NCBI GenBank assembly: GCA_024138015.1
Contig: JAMXBB010000009.1
Coordinates: forward strand, 14,787,599 to 14,851,598
DNA from: Lumnitzera littorea
Lineage: Eukaryota; Streptophyta; Magnoliopsida; Myrtales; Combretaceae
DNA: 64,000 nucleotides
Reading direction: 5' to 3'
A model generated the notes under the pieces. It did no database searches. It had not been told where the DNA came from and saw only the letters and a list, made by a program, of their open reading frames with translations. A program made the translations under genes and the position numbers. How positions within the stretch are numbered: the stretch's first letter is position 1; every line of letters begins with the position of its first letter. Of this stretch, positions 25,061-36,577 are shown piece after piece.

Positions 25061-25348
25061 GTTTAGAAAAAAAATTGAAAAAGAAAAAATATATAGTAAG
25101 GAAAATTCAAATAAAAAATAAAAAATATATTATAATATACATATATGCACATATACATATAATTTTGGTAAATCAAAAAATTAAAAATCAGAAATAAAAA
25201 AAAAAACAAAAAAGAAAATTCTAACCACTCCAAAGACAAGAGGTGACTAACTACCACGCAAAGAGTCACATAATCACTTACTCATAGAGCAATCTTATTA
25301 GTCTACGTAATTATATAAAATAAATAATATAATAAAATGACAGAAAAT
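25061..25348. other. AT-rich spacer, nothing recognised
   Basis: A-rich low-complexity sequence. Open frames here are compositional. Confidence 0.5.
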
Positions 25349-25564
25349 GCCGTCTCCCACCAATGTTCACAACAGAACCAATCATTTCCTTAAGCTCTAG
25401 AGATTATCGGGTGATAGAAGATGACAAAAACCAATGGATTTTCGCAAACATTTTACAGGAATTTTGTTTCCTCACAATAAAACCCAGTGAATGTAATGAA
25501 ACAAATATTCCCTTTTAGAACAGGAGCTCGTCCATGGGTGCCGCTTGTTGAGGGCAAAAATTCT
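25349..25564 (+). repeat. Dispersed direct repeat, copy 2
   Basis: Counterpart of 17795-17995, same order and spacing of shared blocks, with about 15 extra bases near 25530-25545. The two copies are 7.55 kb apart in the same orientation. Confidence 0.65.
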
Positions 25565-25828
25565 GAAAAAAAAAAAGAAAAGAAAAGAACGGATCGTAAC
25601 ATGAGTTACACGATTTGGCTACACTCGTCGGGATAAAAGTTCGTGATGAGACAAAATAAGGAAAAATCCATAGGTGTGTGTCCGTGAGTTTAGAACTTGG
25701 GATGATAAATATTTTCGGTTCTGAATATTCTATTATCCACCTTATATCTATCAATCGTATATATATATATATGTCCAGATAAAAAATTAATATATTATTA
25801 TAAAAGTTTGTTCAACTAAGTCATATGT

Positions 25829-25955
25829 GATACGTGCCTGTAATAAGGAGTTTAGGGTAACATATTTAGCCACTTGGAATGTAGATCGGATGATACATGC
25901 TCGCAACAAAGAGTTTAGGGCAACATATTTATCCACTTGGAATGTAGATTAGATG
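25829..25955 (+). repeat. Tandem duplication, 63-bp period, two copies
   Basis: Copies start GATACGTGCC at 25829 and GATACATGCT at 25892 and share GAGTTTAGGG.AACATATTTA.CCACTTGGAATGTAGAT. Confidence 0.75.
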
Positions 25956-25969
25956 ATTGTAGTTTAATT

Positions 25970-26665
25970 GTATTGCCCTAGAATCTAAGGCACCATAACC
26001 CACCACATTTCAATATAAAGTAATAACATACTAAGACCCTTAACCTGTTTAAAAATCCTCAAACACCTACTTAATTTGCCAAACTCACATATATTATCAT
26101 CAACAACATGTTTGAACAAAGTAATATAATACACTCTATAACCACAAAGTAAAATCTGATATTGATAGGAACCAACTACATCTAATAATAGCTGGTAACA
26201 ACATCAAATAAAATACTATAGTCCACATCTAGTCCTACCACAACAACAACCCATCAGATACTATTAGAGACCAAGCTATTAGAGTCTCTCTCTAATATAT
26301 AAAAGAATCATAAGCTAACCATAAAGGAATTTGATCTCCAAAATCAAACCAAACTAGCTACACACATCTCAATCTACCAATCATTATAGAAGTAAAGGTA
26401 CTTAATATTATCCCCCTACTTAACATATTGTAGGGCTAAATCATCATAAGCTATATAACCGTCTATACTTAGACTAAAAAAAAAAAGGAGTTTCCAAAAG
26501 ATGAGTTATTACCCTACACATGAGTATTGAAAGTATATGCACATATCAAGCAATTACATAAATCATATGCACTCAATGCAAAGTTGCATGCAACCATTTA
26601 TTAATCATCTCATTTAGCTTGATCAAGCAACATAGGGGTATTTGTGACCACAGTCACACTCAACA

Positions 26666-26703
<38 letters not shown>

Positions 26704-26720
26704 TTCAATACAAATACATT
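25970..26720 (-). mobile_element. Truncated gypsy LTR fragment, related to 511-3283
   Basis: The order of blocks TGCCCTAGAATCTAAGG, then 'AAAAAAGGAG..GATGAG', then 'CAAC.TAGGGGTATT.GTGACCAC' resembles the first 650 bp of the LTR at 511-3283 (around 511, 955 and 1093). It ends in a (TA)n(GA)n microsatellite at about 26668-26703. Strongly diverged, and truncated on the right. Confidence 0.4.
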
Positions 26721-26759
26721 ACCTGTGTTATATTTTTTTTTTTTTTTGATAAATAATTA

Positions 26760-28111
26760 ACCTGAGTATAATTCCGTTATGTTCCATCCAATTTCTTATT
26801 AGTATGGTCATGTGCCTGTCACATGTCTTGTAAGAACACACTAAGACATGTCGTTGAAATTAAAAAAGTGACTAAAGTAGTGAACTTCAAAATAAGAAAA
26901 TCAACCTCAATACTTAATCCTAAGTTCCAAACAAGATTCCAAATCCTTCACTCCGTATTCATCTTTGAAACCTAAGAAACCCTAATCCTAAATTCATCTT
27001 CAACACACTAATCCTAAATTCATCTTCCCAACCTTAAGAAAAAAGTTCCTCTTTGAAATCTTAATCACCTTATCAAAACCCTCATTATGTCATTTGTTCA
27101 CGTTTGATGGTAGCACGCAATGGAGTGTGAGGGTTTCAACTCTATGGTAGTTCTAGCCATTGTAAGTTCAATTGAAGGTTGAAGCCCCAAAACACCAAAG
27201 GTAATAACTTGTCTCTACTCCTATTATTGTACAGTGTAGATGCTTGTAACTGTACTGCTTCTTTACTAATTTCTCTCCTCTCTCTATCTCTTCTTTACAA
27301 TACTACACTATGTTCCCAAATATCCAGTAGTTCCTAAAATATCTAGTGAGAGGGCTTCAATGCCCTAATAGTTGTAGCCATCACAAGTTGAATTGAAGAT
27401 CAAAGCCCTAAACACAAGGTAATAGCTTGATAAAAATATGTAATTAGTATTTACCTTGTCTTCACTCCTGTTGTACAATAGTGTACATATCCCTCTTACT
27501 AAAATTTTATTAAATTGATCAATTTAATGTTTTCGTATAAAGTATGTGTAATGAATAGTCTAAGAAGGAATCTGTTAGGATATATAAAAGCTTGTAGTTC
27601 AATGAATTGATATTCTTAGCAACATGTTGAGGCACTATTTTGCATTCAAGATACAAAAGATGAAAATATAACCCGTTATCTCAATGTTTAGGTTGTATTT
27701 GGTTTCAAAATGTTAATTATAACGATCCAAATGTTAGTTATTATGGAAACATTAGGAGATAGTGGTGAAAACATCTCAAGACAAAGCTTGTACAAAAGAA
27801 ATGAAGAAAAAAATTAAGGTCTTTTTTGTATCTAATTTTTTACCTCTTATCATATCTTGAGTATAAAGAAAAACAAAGGGTTTTTAGATGTGAAAACTTG
27901 CTAATTGGTATTAATAGTATTAAGAGCACTCCTTCACAAACCTATATATTTAGCACATAGTTTGCTTCATTAGATGGTAATGCTTTATTTTTTAAATGAT
28001 AAAAGAGAATCATTTTTTTAAGCTCATGCTTCTAAGTAATTATTTATTATCACATAATTCAGATTAAGGGTAAAACACTTAAGTTTAGTTTCTTTAGTTA
28101 TTATTCATGAA
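26760..28111 (+). mobile_element. 5' non-coding part of a degraded MULE, with an internal tandem duplication
   Basis: Gene-free. It leads into the transposase remnant at 28112 and contains leader-like 'GAAACCCTAATCC' repeats near 26970-27030. A segment from about 27129 is duplicated from about 27350 (period 221 bp), with shared blocks GAGGG.TTCAA, TAGCCAT..AAGTT.AATTGAAG and TGTACA.TAGTGTA. I could not find a convincing terminal inverted repeat. Confidence 0.45.
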
Positions 28112-31100
28112 ATGTTTCCAATGATGCAATATATATGTACTAACCTCTCATTAATTTTTTTTTTTTTAATAGCCTTTGTGATCTTAGCAGTCATGGTGAT
28201 TCCATGGTTGATGAGTTCAAATTTCATTAGAGATAACATTGATCCTAATAGGATTGGTTGGTTAGAGATTGAGAATACTGTTGATGACTTGGGTGAATCA
28301 CAAAGTTTCTTCATTTATTACTTAGTGTCAAGGCAATTATTAGATGGTGGACTTAGGTCCGTTTAGAATGATACCAATGTGCTTGCAATGTTAGACTTAC
28401 ACTATGCTATAGGGGTAGTTTACATAGTAAACCCATGTGTAGATAAGGAACCATTGGCAATAGATGTAAATCTTCTTATATTAAATGTAGTACCCTTTGA
28501 GCAAGTGGGGATAGGTGGTGAGCCTAATATTGGACCATTAGAGGATGAGAATGTAGGTGATGGTGAAGATTATGAAGTTTTTTCCATGCCATCAAAAGAT
28601 GATGAAGACGATAATAAAGTACCAGTTAATGGCAATGAAGTTGCAAAAGTAATGATAGGGGAGAGGTGAATAGGAGGATAATCCCCTTGATGACATTTGT
28701 ATAGCTTGGTTGATTTTGATGAAGACAACAAAAGGGAAATATATGTCGAGTATTATGTTGATATTGATGAAAAGCGCCCTCGAGTTATGTTGGAAATGAA
28801 GTATCCAAACGCAAATATTTAAACGGTGTCTTATTAGATATGCATCCAGGAGTATCATTAAATATAGATTTGCACTATGCTAGTTAAAGTTAAGTGATGA
28901 AGAGATAGTTCAAGTGAAAACATTCCACTCAAAATGCACTTGTCCATGGGCTTTTACTGAGAAACATATTACATCTACTTTCCTAGTACGGAAGTACTTA
29001 GCCAAATTTTGATATAATAGGCTAAAATAGCATGTAAGTGAAATTTAGTGCCATCTTATAAGGCACATAGCTATGGATATACCTGCCTATATAGCTTATC
29101 ATGCACGAGATGAAGGGAGTCAAGTCAAAGTTGAATGTGATTCATCCATGAAGGGGTCCCTACCCATATTCGAAAGGATCTATATACAATTTAGGGCGCA
29201 AAAGATTAGGTTTCTCAATAGGTGTCATCCTTAGACAAGATTAGATGGATGCTTTCTGAAAGGACCTTATGATGGGCATTTACTTACTACAATTGGCAGG
29301 GATGGAAATGCAAACCTATTTCCTACTGCCATTGTAATAGTTGAGTCAAAATGTGAAGATTCTTAGCATTGATTCTTAGAGATATTTGGAGATGATATAG
29401 GAGACCTAATCGCACTTGGACTTGTGTTTATTTCGAATAGGCAAAAGATATGTATATTGTTTGTTTTTAATTTTTGGCATATAAGTAGATGCATTTATCA
29501 CTCTAACATACTAACAACTTCTTTTGAATTGATCTTACAGGGACTTAACAATACATTGGGGGTTTTATTCCCCACATGTGAGCACTAATACTGTGTCTAG
29601 CATTTATATGAGAATTTTAAGATGCAGGACAGGAGTTTAAGGATGTAATGTGGGCCATTACAAATGCTATTACAGTGAAGGAATGGGGGAATGAAGTTGA
29701 TGCAATGAAAAACTTTAGTGAGGAAGCATGGCAATGGTTGTCAAATATTCCACCAACTCATTAGTGTAAGTCTCATTTTAGCTTTCATGCTAGGTATGAT
29801 GCTCTTGTGAATAAATTGAATGTGTCATTCAATCATATGATTCTCAAAACACAAGGGATTGATGTTAGAGTGGTCTAAATTGTGTTTGATAAAGAGGTTG
29901 TATGGTTAGATTGTTATAGCTGGCCAATCATGTGCAAAGGGTATGTCGGTTGACCTAGGAGACGTCTTGAGCTGATAACACATAAAGAGATGTCGTTAGG
30001 AAGAGGCATTAGAGGAAGAACGGGCAAACATGATTTCTCAACTGCATGTGATAGTGGATCAACCTTGATGTTCTTAATCGTTCTTGGATTGTTCTTAATA
30101 AAATTGCTTGTTTGATCTTCTTTAGAGTGATTTCAACAAAACTTTGGTATTTATCTCAAGCTTGCTAATGTTTTTAACGAATCAAGTGAGATAAGAAGCC
30201 TCTTATTCATAGAATTTGGAAGTTGATATTATTCGTCAATTGGCCCCAAGAAGGATGGTTGAGATTGAATTTCATTATTGAAGCTTATCCTCTCCTTTAG
30301 TCTTATGGCAATTGAAGAAAGCCCATTATTATTATTATAATTAAGCCTAAAGATCAACTAAGCCTCCTTAAGGCCTAATAAGGCTAAATGAAATCCAAAC
30401 AAGCTCAAAAAGACCATTTCTAAGTCTATATTTCATGTAAAAGACAATCGAGCAAGACCATGAGTGAAAAATCCAATCCAACAATCCCTATTCTAAGCCT
30501 ACCTAGCCAAATTTCCCCAAATGACTTGATTTCTCAAGCTTTGTCACTAATCCAACATATTAGTCCATGATATTAAATTGAGTTAAAAACCCAATTATCG
30601 AAATGATCCTCTACAAAAATTTAATTTGAAAGGTGAAGAATGCAAGAGTATGAAAGGGAAGTTTGTCCTAACATCTTAAGGAGGATTGGAAGGGTTGATG
30701 AAATTACTAGAGATCACTCAGGCAACAGCTTCAAGTGCTAACATATATGTGGTTGACAATGGATTTGAGCGCCATGTTGTAAACTTGAATACACATACAT
30801 GTAGCTGCAAAGTGTAAAGTTGAATGGATTGCCCTGCAAGCATGCTAATTTTGAAATTTTAAGACGCTTAAGCAACATGTCCATGAATTCTACAAGTGAG
30901 GTGCATATTTGTCAACTTAACAATCATTCATAACCACAAGTGGTTATAATCAAGACATGTAGCACCGATTTCTCCTACTATTAGGATTCCACCAAGTAAG
31001 CCTAAGAAGATAAGGAAACACAAAGAAAACCAACCTTGGAATCATAATACCATTAGTTGGAGGAATAAGGTCAAGCATTTTGGTAAAATGTACAGGTATT

Positions 31101-31400
31101 AGTTACAACTCTAGATCATGTAATGCAGATACAATTGGCCTACTGCTTAGTAAAGCCGTGTAGAACACCAAAGAGAGAATACGATATGTACTACTTCTTA
31201 TATTAGATTTCCTTTTATAGTTATAATGGCATAATTGAATACCCTTTTTATTTAGTTGTCAACTAGAGCCAATAATCAAGGAAGATGATGCAATAACCAA
31301 GGTAGAGGAGGCAAAATAAGTAAAGATGACAAGAGTTGGGGCAATGGACGTTCAATAATGAATGAGGCATAGATTTTTACATCTCAACCCACCTCTCAAA
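28112..31400 (+). pseudogene. Mutator-like (MuDR-type) transposase, degraded and interrupted
   Basis: Translation in shifting frames gives the plant MULE domain order. The N-terminal domain is at 28200-28440 (DPNRIGWLEIENTVDDLG, then an LLDGGLRSV segment and a VVYIVNP strand). A linker rich in Asp/Glu follows at 28520-28640. A CxC-type region (CTCPWAF) lies near 28938-28960. The catalytic core is at 29241-29440 (LDGCFLKGPYDGHLLTTIGR, then FISNRQK). The helical region is at 29640-29870, and a SWIM-like zinc site (CSCK..LNGLPCKHA) at 30805-30850. Stops and frameshifts are frequent. The usual SDRQK aspartate is Asn here (AAT at 29436-29438). A foreign-looking segment sits at about 30055-30640. 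The product would be non-functional. Confidence 0.85.
30055..30640. mobile_element. Probable insertion within the MULE transposase
   Basis: Between the end of the helical region and the SWIM-like zinc site the transposase similarity vanishes for about 0.6 kb and the composition changes. No inverted ends or target duplication are clear, so the limits are approximate; a long intron is the alternative. Confidence 0.35.
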
Positions 31401-32260
31401 GGCTAGCATCATAGGTTTTAAGCGCATAAATTTAAGTATATCTTGTGATCTAGTTAAGAGTCGATGATTTTTTAAAATAATTGTGTATATATTATCTAGG
31501 GTCATACGTAATACACAATAGTAACATGATTTTTTCAACCAAGTTATAGCAGTTCAATTAGAGATTTTTTAGGAAAGGGAAGGAGTAATGAAAGTAGTGA
31601 ATCAAGCAGAGGGCAACATGGTATGCATGGTGCACATAAAGGTTGTATCCATCGCCATTTTGTCTATCGTGGGAATGCAACTCCAATAGGTAAGGTAAAA
31701 GCATTTAAATGTGTTGTTATGTCAAAAGTTTAGGCTATGAGTATAGTTACCATTGAATATGGACAACAGCTTGTATATATCGCTAGGTAGAGTTCCATTG
31801 CTGAATATGAACAACAACTTCTTCTTCTTCTTCTTTTTAATATGACAAGGCATGGCCTCTTGAATATGAACAATTGCTTTTCCGTATTCCAATGGCTGAT
31901 ATTTTTATTCTATTGACTATGGTTTCTTTTGTATGTCAACTTTTGTATATGAACAGTAGTTTTTTGTTTGAACAACACCTTTGTGTGGAATTTTATTGGC
32001 TACTATTTTTTAATATGAACAATAGCCTTTAGAATGTAGACATGATGTAAATATGTTTTTTTAAAAGCAATGCAATTGCATTGGCTTCTTTTTTTTTTTT
32101 TTTTTTTTGGACAAAATGTAATTTTGTGATTTGAGAGCAATCATGCAATTGTGTTTTACATGGCAAGAGGTAATTATGGATAACATGTAATTTTCTTCTG
32201 GACATAGCAATCAATTATGTTTTTATGGCAATAATGATATTGTGTGTTTTAAAATAATTA
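31401..32260 (+). mobile_element. 3' non-coding part of the MULE, with recurring AATATGAACAA motifs
   Basis: No gene. 'AATATGGACAACAG', 'AATATGAACAACAA', 'AATATGAACAATTGC', 'ATATGAACAGTAG' and 'AATATGAACAATAGCC' recur between 31750 and 32030, followed by stretches with 'GCAAT..TGTAATTTTGTG'. These look like subterminal repeats. A CTT run lies at 31817-31834 and a T-run at 32090-32107. Confidence 0.4.
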
Positions 32261-33675
32261 AAATAAAATGGTAGATAGCCATTACAATTGTTAGAACGTA
32301 GTCAAAATGTGTTCTTTTAGCAAATATGATATTATGGAAAGTCTATATCAAGTTACTTGTGCACTGTATTTATGATATGCTTTTGTAGGACGTTTTATTA
32401 CTTTTATATATTTAGATGTATTATAGGATTGTTCCTGTGAAAACAATGCCATAAATCTATTTCATATTAATTATCTCCTCCAAATAATAAGTTAGAAAGA
32501 TTGGTAGGTTTTAAATCATTTATATAATTTATTTTGAGAACTTACAATGTATAGTGTGCTTTAAGTGAACTTTAGTAATCCAAAATTTCCCTCAACCATG
32601 TTGTGTAGATGAATTAGAAACTAGTTGAATCCAATTATTTATTCCTATTTTGACTTCCTTACATAATGGTTCAACAATTCTCTAACATCAACAACTATTC
32701 CCTTTGTGTTTGCTTGATGCATCTACACTATCCTGAGCAATAGAAATCCCATGACTAAACAATTCATGCTTATCCTATCCTTTCTAATTAATAAATAACC
32801 AAGTACCGAGACTAATGTGGATATGTCTAAATAAGTAGTTTTTCTCGATTACACTCAAATGGGCTTAACTTTTGATTTAGGAATAATTTCTTTTATTACT
32901 ATATGTTTTTTAGGACTAATTTTTTGGTTTAAAGTTGGGCAGTCAGGTAAGCTCAACTAATGCTATTTTAGGCTTGAAAACTCCCTTTAAGGGCGATTAT
33001 TTTTTTTTTTATGGATATTTTAGGCATATTTTAGGGATTCTTTTTAGATCTAAATTTTTTTTTTTCATCTTTTCTTATTTTTTTACAAACAATTATTCAA
33101 GAATAATATAGATAAGAATTTCTTTCTTTGTATTCACTGCATTAGAGACTAAGATTAGGCACATACTAACCTAAAACAGAAAATATTGCATTATCTTACA
33201 GAGAATTGGCATGCTCTTATTTATGTCATGGAGGATCACCTTAAGATCCATACCACTGTTGGTCACATTGGCCGCATCAATTGCTATGTCTAATTCATGT
33301 TCAAGCCTGTAAAACATTACCCTACTTCCAAACTCAAGGCCATAGCTGCATGTGTGGACCTATCCACTTGAGATAATTGCAACCTTCTTCGGTCTACAAG
33401 ATCAATATATATATTCCAATTAGTGAAAGTTTTAAAAAAGGGTGATAAATGGGATAATGACATCATGATATCAACTACATCTATCCAATTACAAAAATTA
33501 TAGATACATAAAAGATAGCAAAAAAAAGCTTATTCTTCATGAACATAAGGACGATTAAAACAGACAAAGCATAGAAAAATTGTCTATTAAAGTTTAGAGA
33601 GACAAAAATTACAATATACTAAAGATGGGGTAATGTAAACAACGACAAGTCATCTACGCTAAGTTTCAAATCAAT
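32261..33675. other. Intergenic, mostly nothing recognised
   Basis: AT-rich. A short, more balanced stretch at about 33200-33380 reads on the + strand as HALIYVMEDHLKIHTTVGH and continues across a stop. It could be a gene fragment, but I do not recognise it. Confidence 0.4.
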
Positions 33676-33777
33676 CCCTAACATTAGGTAATGCTTCCTT
33701 GACTTGTGAAGCAAATGCAATACCAAACAAGGAACTAGCAATATAGATGTATAAGACATCAATCAAATTTCACATCT
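33676..33777 (+). repeat. Diverged direct repeat, copy 1
   Basis: 'AAGCAAATGCAATACCAAACAAGGAACTAGCAATATAGATGTA' and the following 'CAATCAAATTTCACATCT' (written here in parts) match 34830-34905 in order. The pair brackets a GC-richer segment. Confidence 0.55.
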
Positions 33778-33989
33778 ATCCACTAATTGCATGGGCTTAT
33801 TTCCAATTCCTTTGCTTTTTGGCACACATCTTAGCTCTTTATTAAGTTTACAAGTAATTAAAGATTGACAACTCTAATTCCACTAACTTCATAAAAGTCT
33901 ACTGTATAGTAAGTGTTGATCGTAGTCATACTAACTAGGATGTACCAGCTCATGTAAAGTCCAATTTGAGTGGGCTTGAGCTTCAATTC

Positions 33990-34795
33990 CTGCTCCTCGA
34001 TACCTACAAAAAGCCCCCTGTAGGTGTAGCCATAACGACCCTTCAATGCTCAAGTTAGTAAGGAGGACTAAGGAAAAAGAGAGCATGTGCGCCAAGGACT
34101 TAAGGGGCTATGCTTGCCTAATGTGTGTGTAATGTGTCGAGCTCAAATGGAGAGAAGAGGGGAGGGGAAAGGTTCTTAGAGAGTGAAAAAATGAGTATCT
34201 GCTACCTCTCTAGCATAGGGCACTTTTATGAGGGTTAGCTAGATACATGACGATTAGGGGTTCGCTCGTACTAACTGCCGACAAACAATGCACTCTGTGG
34301 TAAAGACTAAGCTTCACTATAGGCAGCTTGTTATGACCGACCAAACCACCAAATCTGCAACTTAGAGATTTGACAATTACAGGGGCTGCCAAGTGTGCTA
34401 GCCATACTATGAATGTCAAGCGCTCATTAATGAGCCATGGTGAAGAGTAGGTACTAAAGATAAAAGTCAAGTTGAGATGTTAAGGAAGGGATCAACCGAT
34501 GCTCAATCAAGGGCAAGTTAAACCTTAAGATTACACTAGACAATCGATGTACACTAGCTCAAAATTTAAGGGATGACCTGCTCGTACAATTGTTATTTGG
34601 TTCGCCAAGCAGGTCGCAATATGAAGGATAGGCTCCCTACCAGCTCACATCTTCATTAGTGGAAGCTCATGGCTTCTTGAAAGGGTTACGGCGTAATGTG
34701 TGAGCTTGTTGCTCGCTTAGGCGCTCTTTAGTCTCTCTCGTGATGGGCTTCGCTCGTTAAGCCTTGGTTCAAGCAAGAATCCGGTGTCAACAATA
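33990..34795 (-). mobile_element. GC-richer LTR-like segment
   Basis: Less AT-rich than both flanks. It contains CCCCCTGTAGGTGTAGCC and CCTTCAATGCTCAAGTTAGT near 34015-34060, a block that recurs in part at 46388-46405 (CCAATGCTCAAGTTAGTA). Such text is typical of the transcribed part of plant gypsy LTRs. Orientation and limits are guesses; the open frames in it do not match a known protein. Confidence 0.35.
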
Positions 34796-34829
34796 AGGTA
34801 TTGAAGAAGAGAACCATGTCGATTTCAAA

Positions 34830-34905
34830 CTTCATAAGCAATTGCACTATTAAACAAGAAACCAACAGCATAGATGTACAAAACAACAATCAAATTTCAT
34901 ATCTA
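34830..34905 (+). repeat. Diverged direct repeat, copy 2
   Basis: Counterpart of 33676-33777, about 1.14 kb downstream, same orientation. Confidence 0.55.
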
Positions 34906-36577
34906 GGTATAGAGAAAACAGAATAATGATGTTAATGTAAGAAATTTCTTCCATACGAGAACTTTTTTGAAAAAAAAAAAAAGACTATACATAAACATAT
35001 AATGAAAAAACCAATAAAGTACCAAGAATGCTTTAGCTGCATAATAACGAAACCCACTTAAACTACAGCACGGCGAGATCCAAATAAAATGCATATTCTC
35101 AATTTTCTTTTGATAATTGATAACGGATTATATCCCATATAAACACATAAGTCGGAACTCCATTAATCAAACTATGATTTATTATATTTCTTAAAGACTT
35201 TTCAATATGGAGGACTTTAGTTCTTACCGGAATTCAATTGGGGTATGTATCCACAATCCTTGGAAATTTGACACGCCTCGTCGAGCTACCTCACGGGAGT
35301 TAGGGCTTTGATGCTATAACCTAGATCGATTTCGAGTTTCAACATTACAAAGATCTAATGGTTTTTAAAGTTTTGATCCACCATATTAGAGGGGTTGGTA
35401 TTTACATTGAGGAAATGGAATTAAGGCTCTAAGGAGTGCTTTTCTATTTTTGGTGGATGGAGTATTGCAGCTAAATGTGCTTCTAGGGGGGTTTTTAGCT
35501 CAACATATGCCAGTCATATGACCTATTATCCGCTATTTTGGACGAGACCTAACAAAGTTATACTTGAGTCAGTCATTTGTCAAAAATAATAATAATAATA
35601 ATAATAACACGGGTTAGTTATTGGTAAAAGTACATAAATACATGTCACATATTAGTAATTAACCTTAAATTATATATATAATTTAACTCAATATTTACAC
35701 TATATACTATTTTTATAAATAAAATTAACTATTAATAAATATTTGAAAGTTTCAATCACATATCATTAACCTCTATTATAATATCAATACTTATTATTAA
35801 ATAAATTCAATGCTTTTCATATAATTACATATTATGCAAATATACTTTCATAAACTAAAAGATATAGTTTAATTCGTAAGCCAAACCGAACCAAACTAAA
35901 ATTTATAATTTGGTTAAATTTCTAATCCAAACCATATTATATAGTTCAAAGATATAATTAACACAACCACATTTTTTTTTTTTGTTTAATTTGGTTTGAA
36001 GGGAAAACCAAACCAAGCAGAACATCTAAATACACATACACACTCACACTCACACACATGCATATTTTAAAACAAGTAGACACCGTACCTATATGACCGA
36101 TTCTAAGGAAACTATATAAAATATATAAAACACCAAAAGTCTGCCATTCCCTCAAATAATATGTATAAAGAATAGAGGGCTTTTTTCTCTTATGTAACTT
36201 ATATAATCATCGAAAATTACAAGTAATTGAGTATATGAAATTTATTTGGGATAGTTTTATAAATATATTTATCTATTATTTTTTTAATAAACAATAATAA
36301 TCACAAAAAAATATTCTTTTCAAATCCATTATCTTTATACTTCATTATTTACCATTTTTTGAGTATCTATAACATCAGTGTGACATTTACTAGCACAAAC
36401 ATGTGTAAAATAATCTATAACTATATTAATAAAGAACTTATGACTTTATAATTTAATGGTGTGAACATTTATCTCCAAAGTGAAATGAATCAGGTTCAAA
36501 TACTCTTTCTCCCATTGTATTTATTATATATATATATATAATATAGATAGTGATTAGAGTATCAAAATTTGAAAATG
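34906..36577. other. Intergenic with simple repeats
   Basis: No gene is supported. An (AAT)n microsatellite lies at about 35585-35607, a CA/CT-rich run at about 36030-36057 and a TA run at about 36523-36545. A GC-richer block at 35260-35530 is unassigned. Confidence 0.5.
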
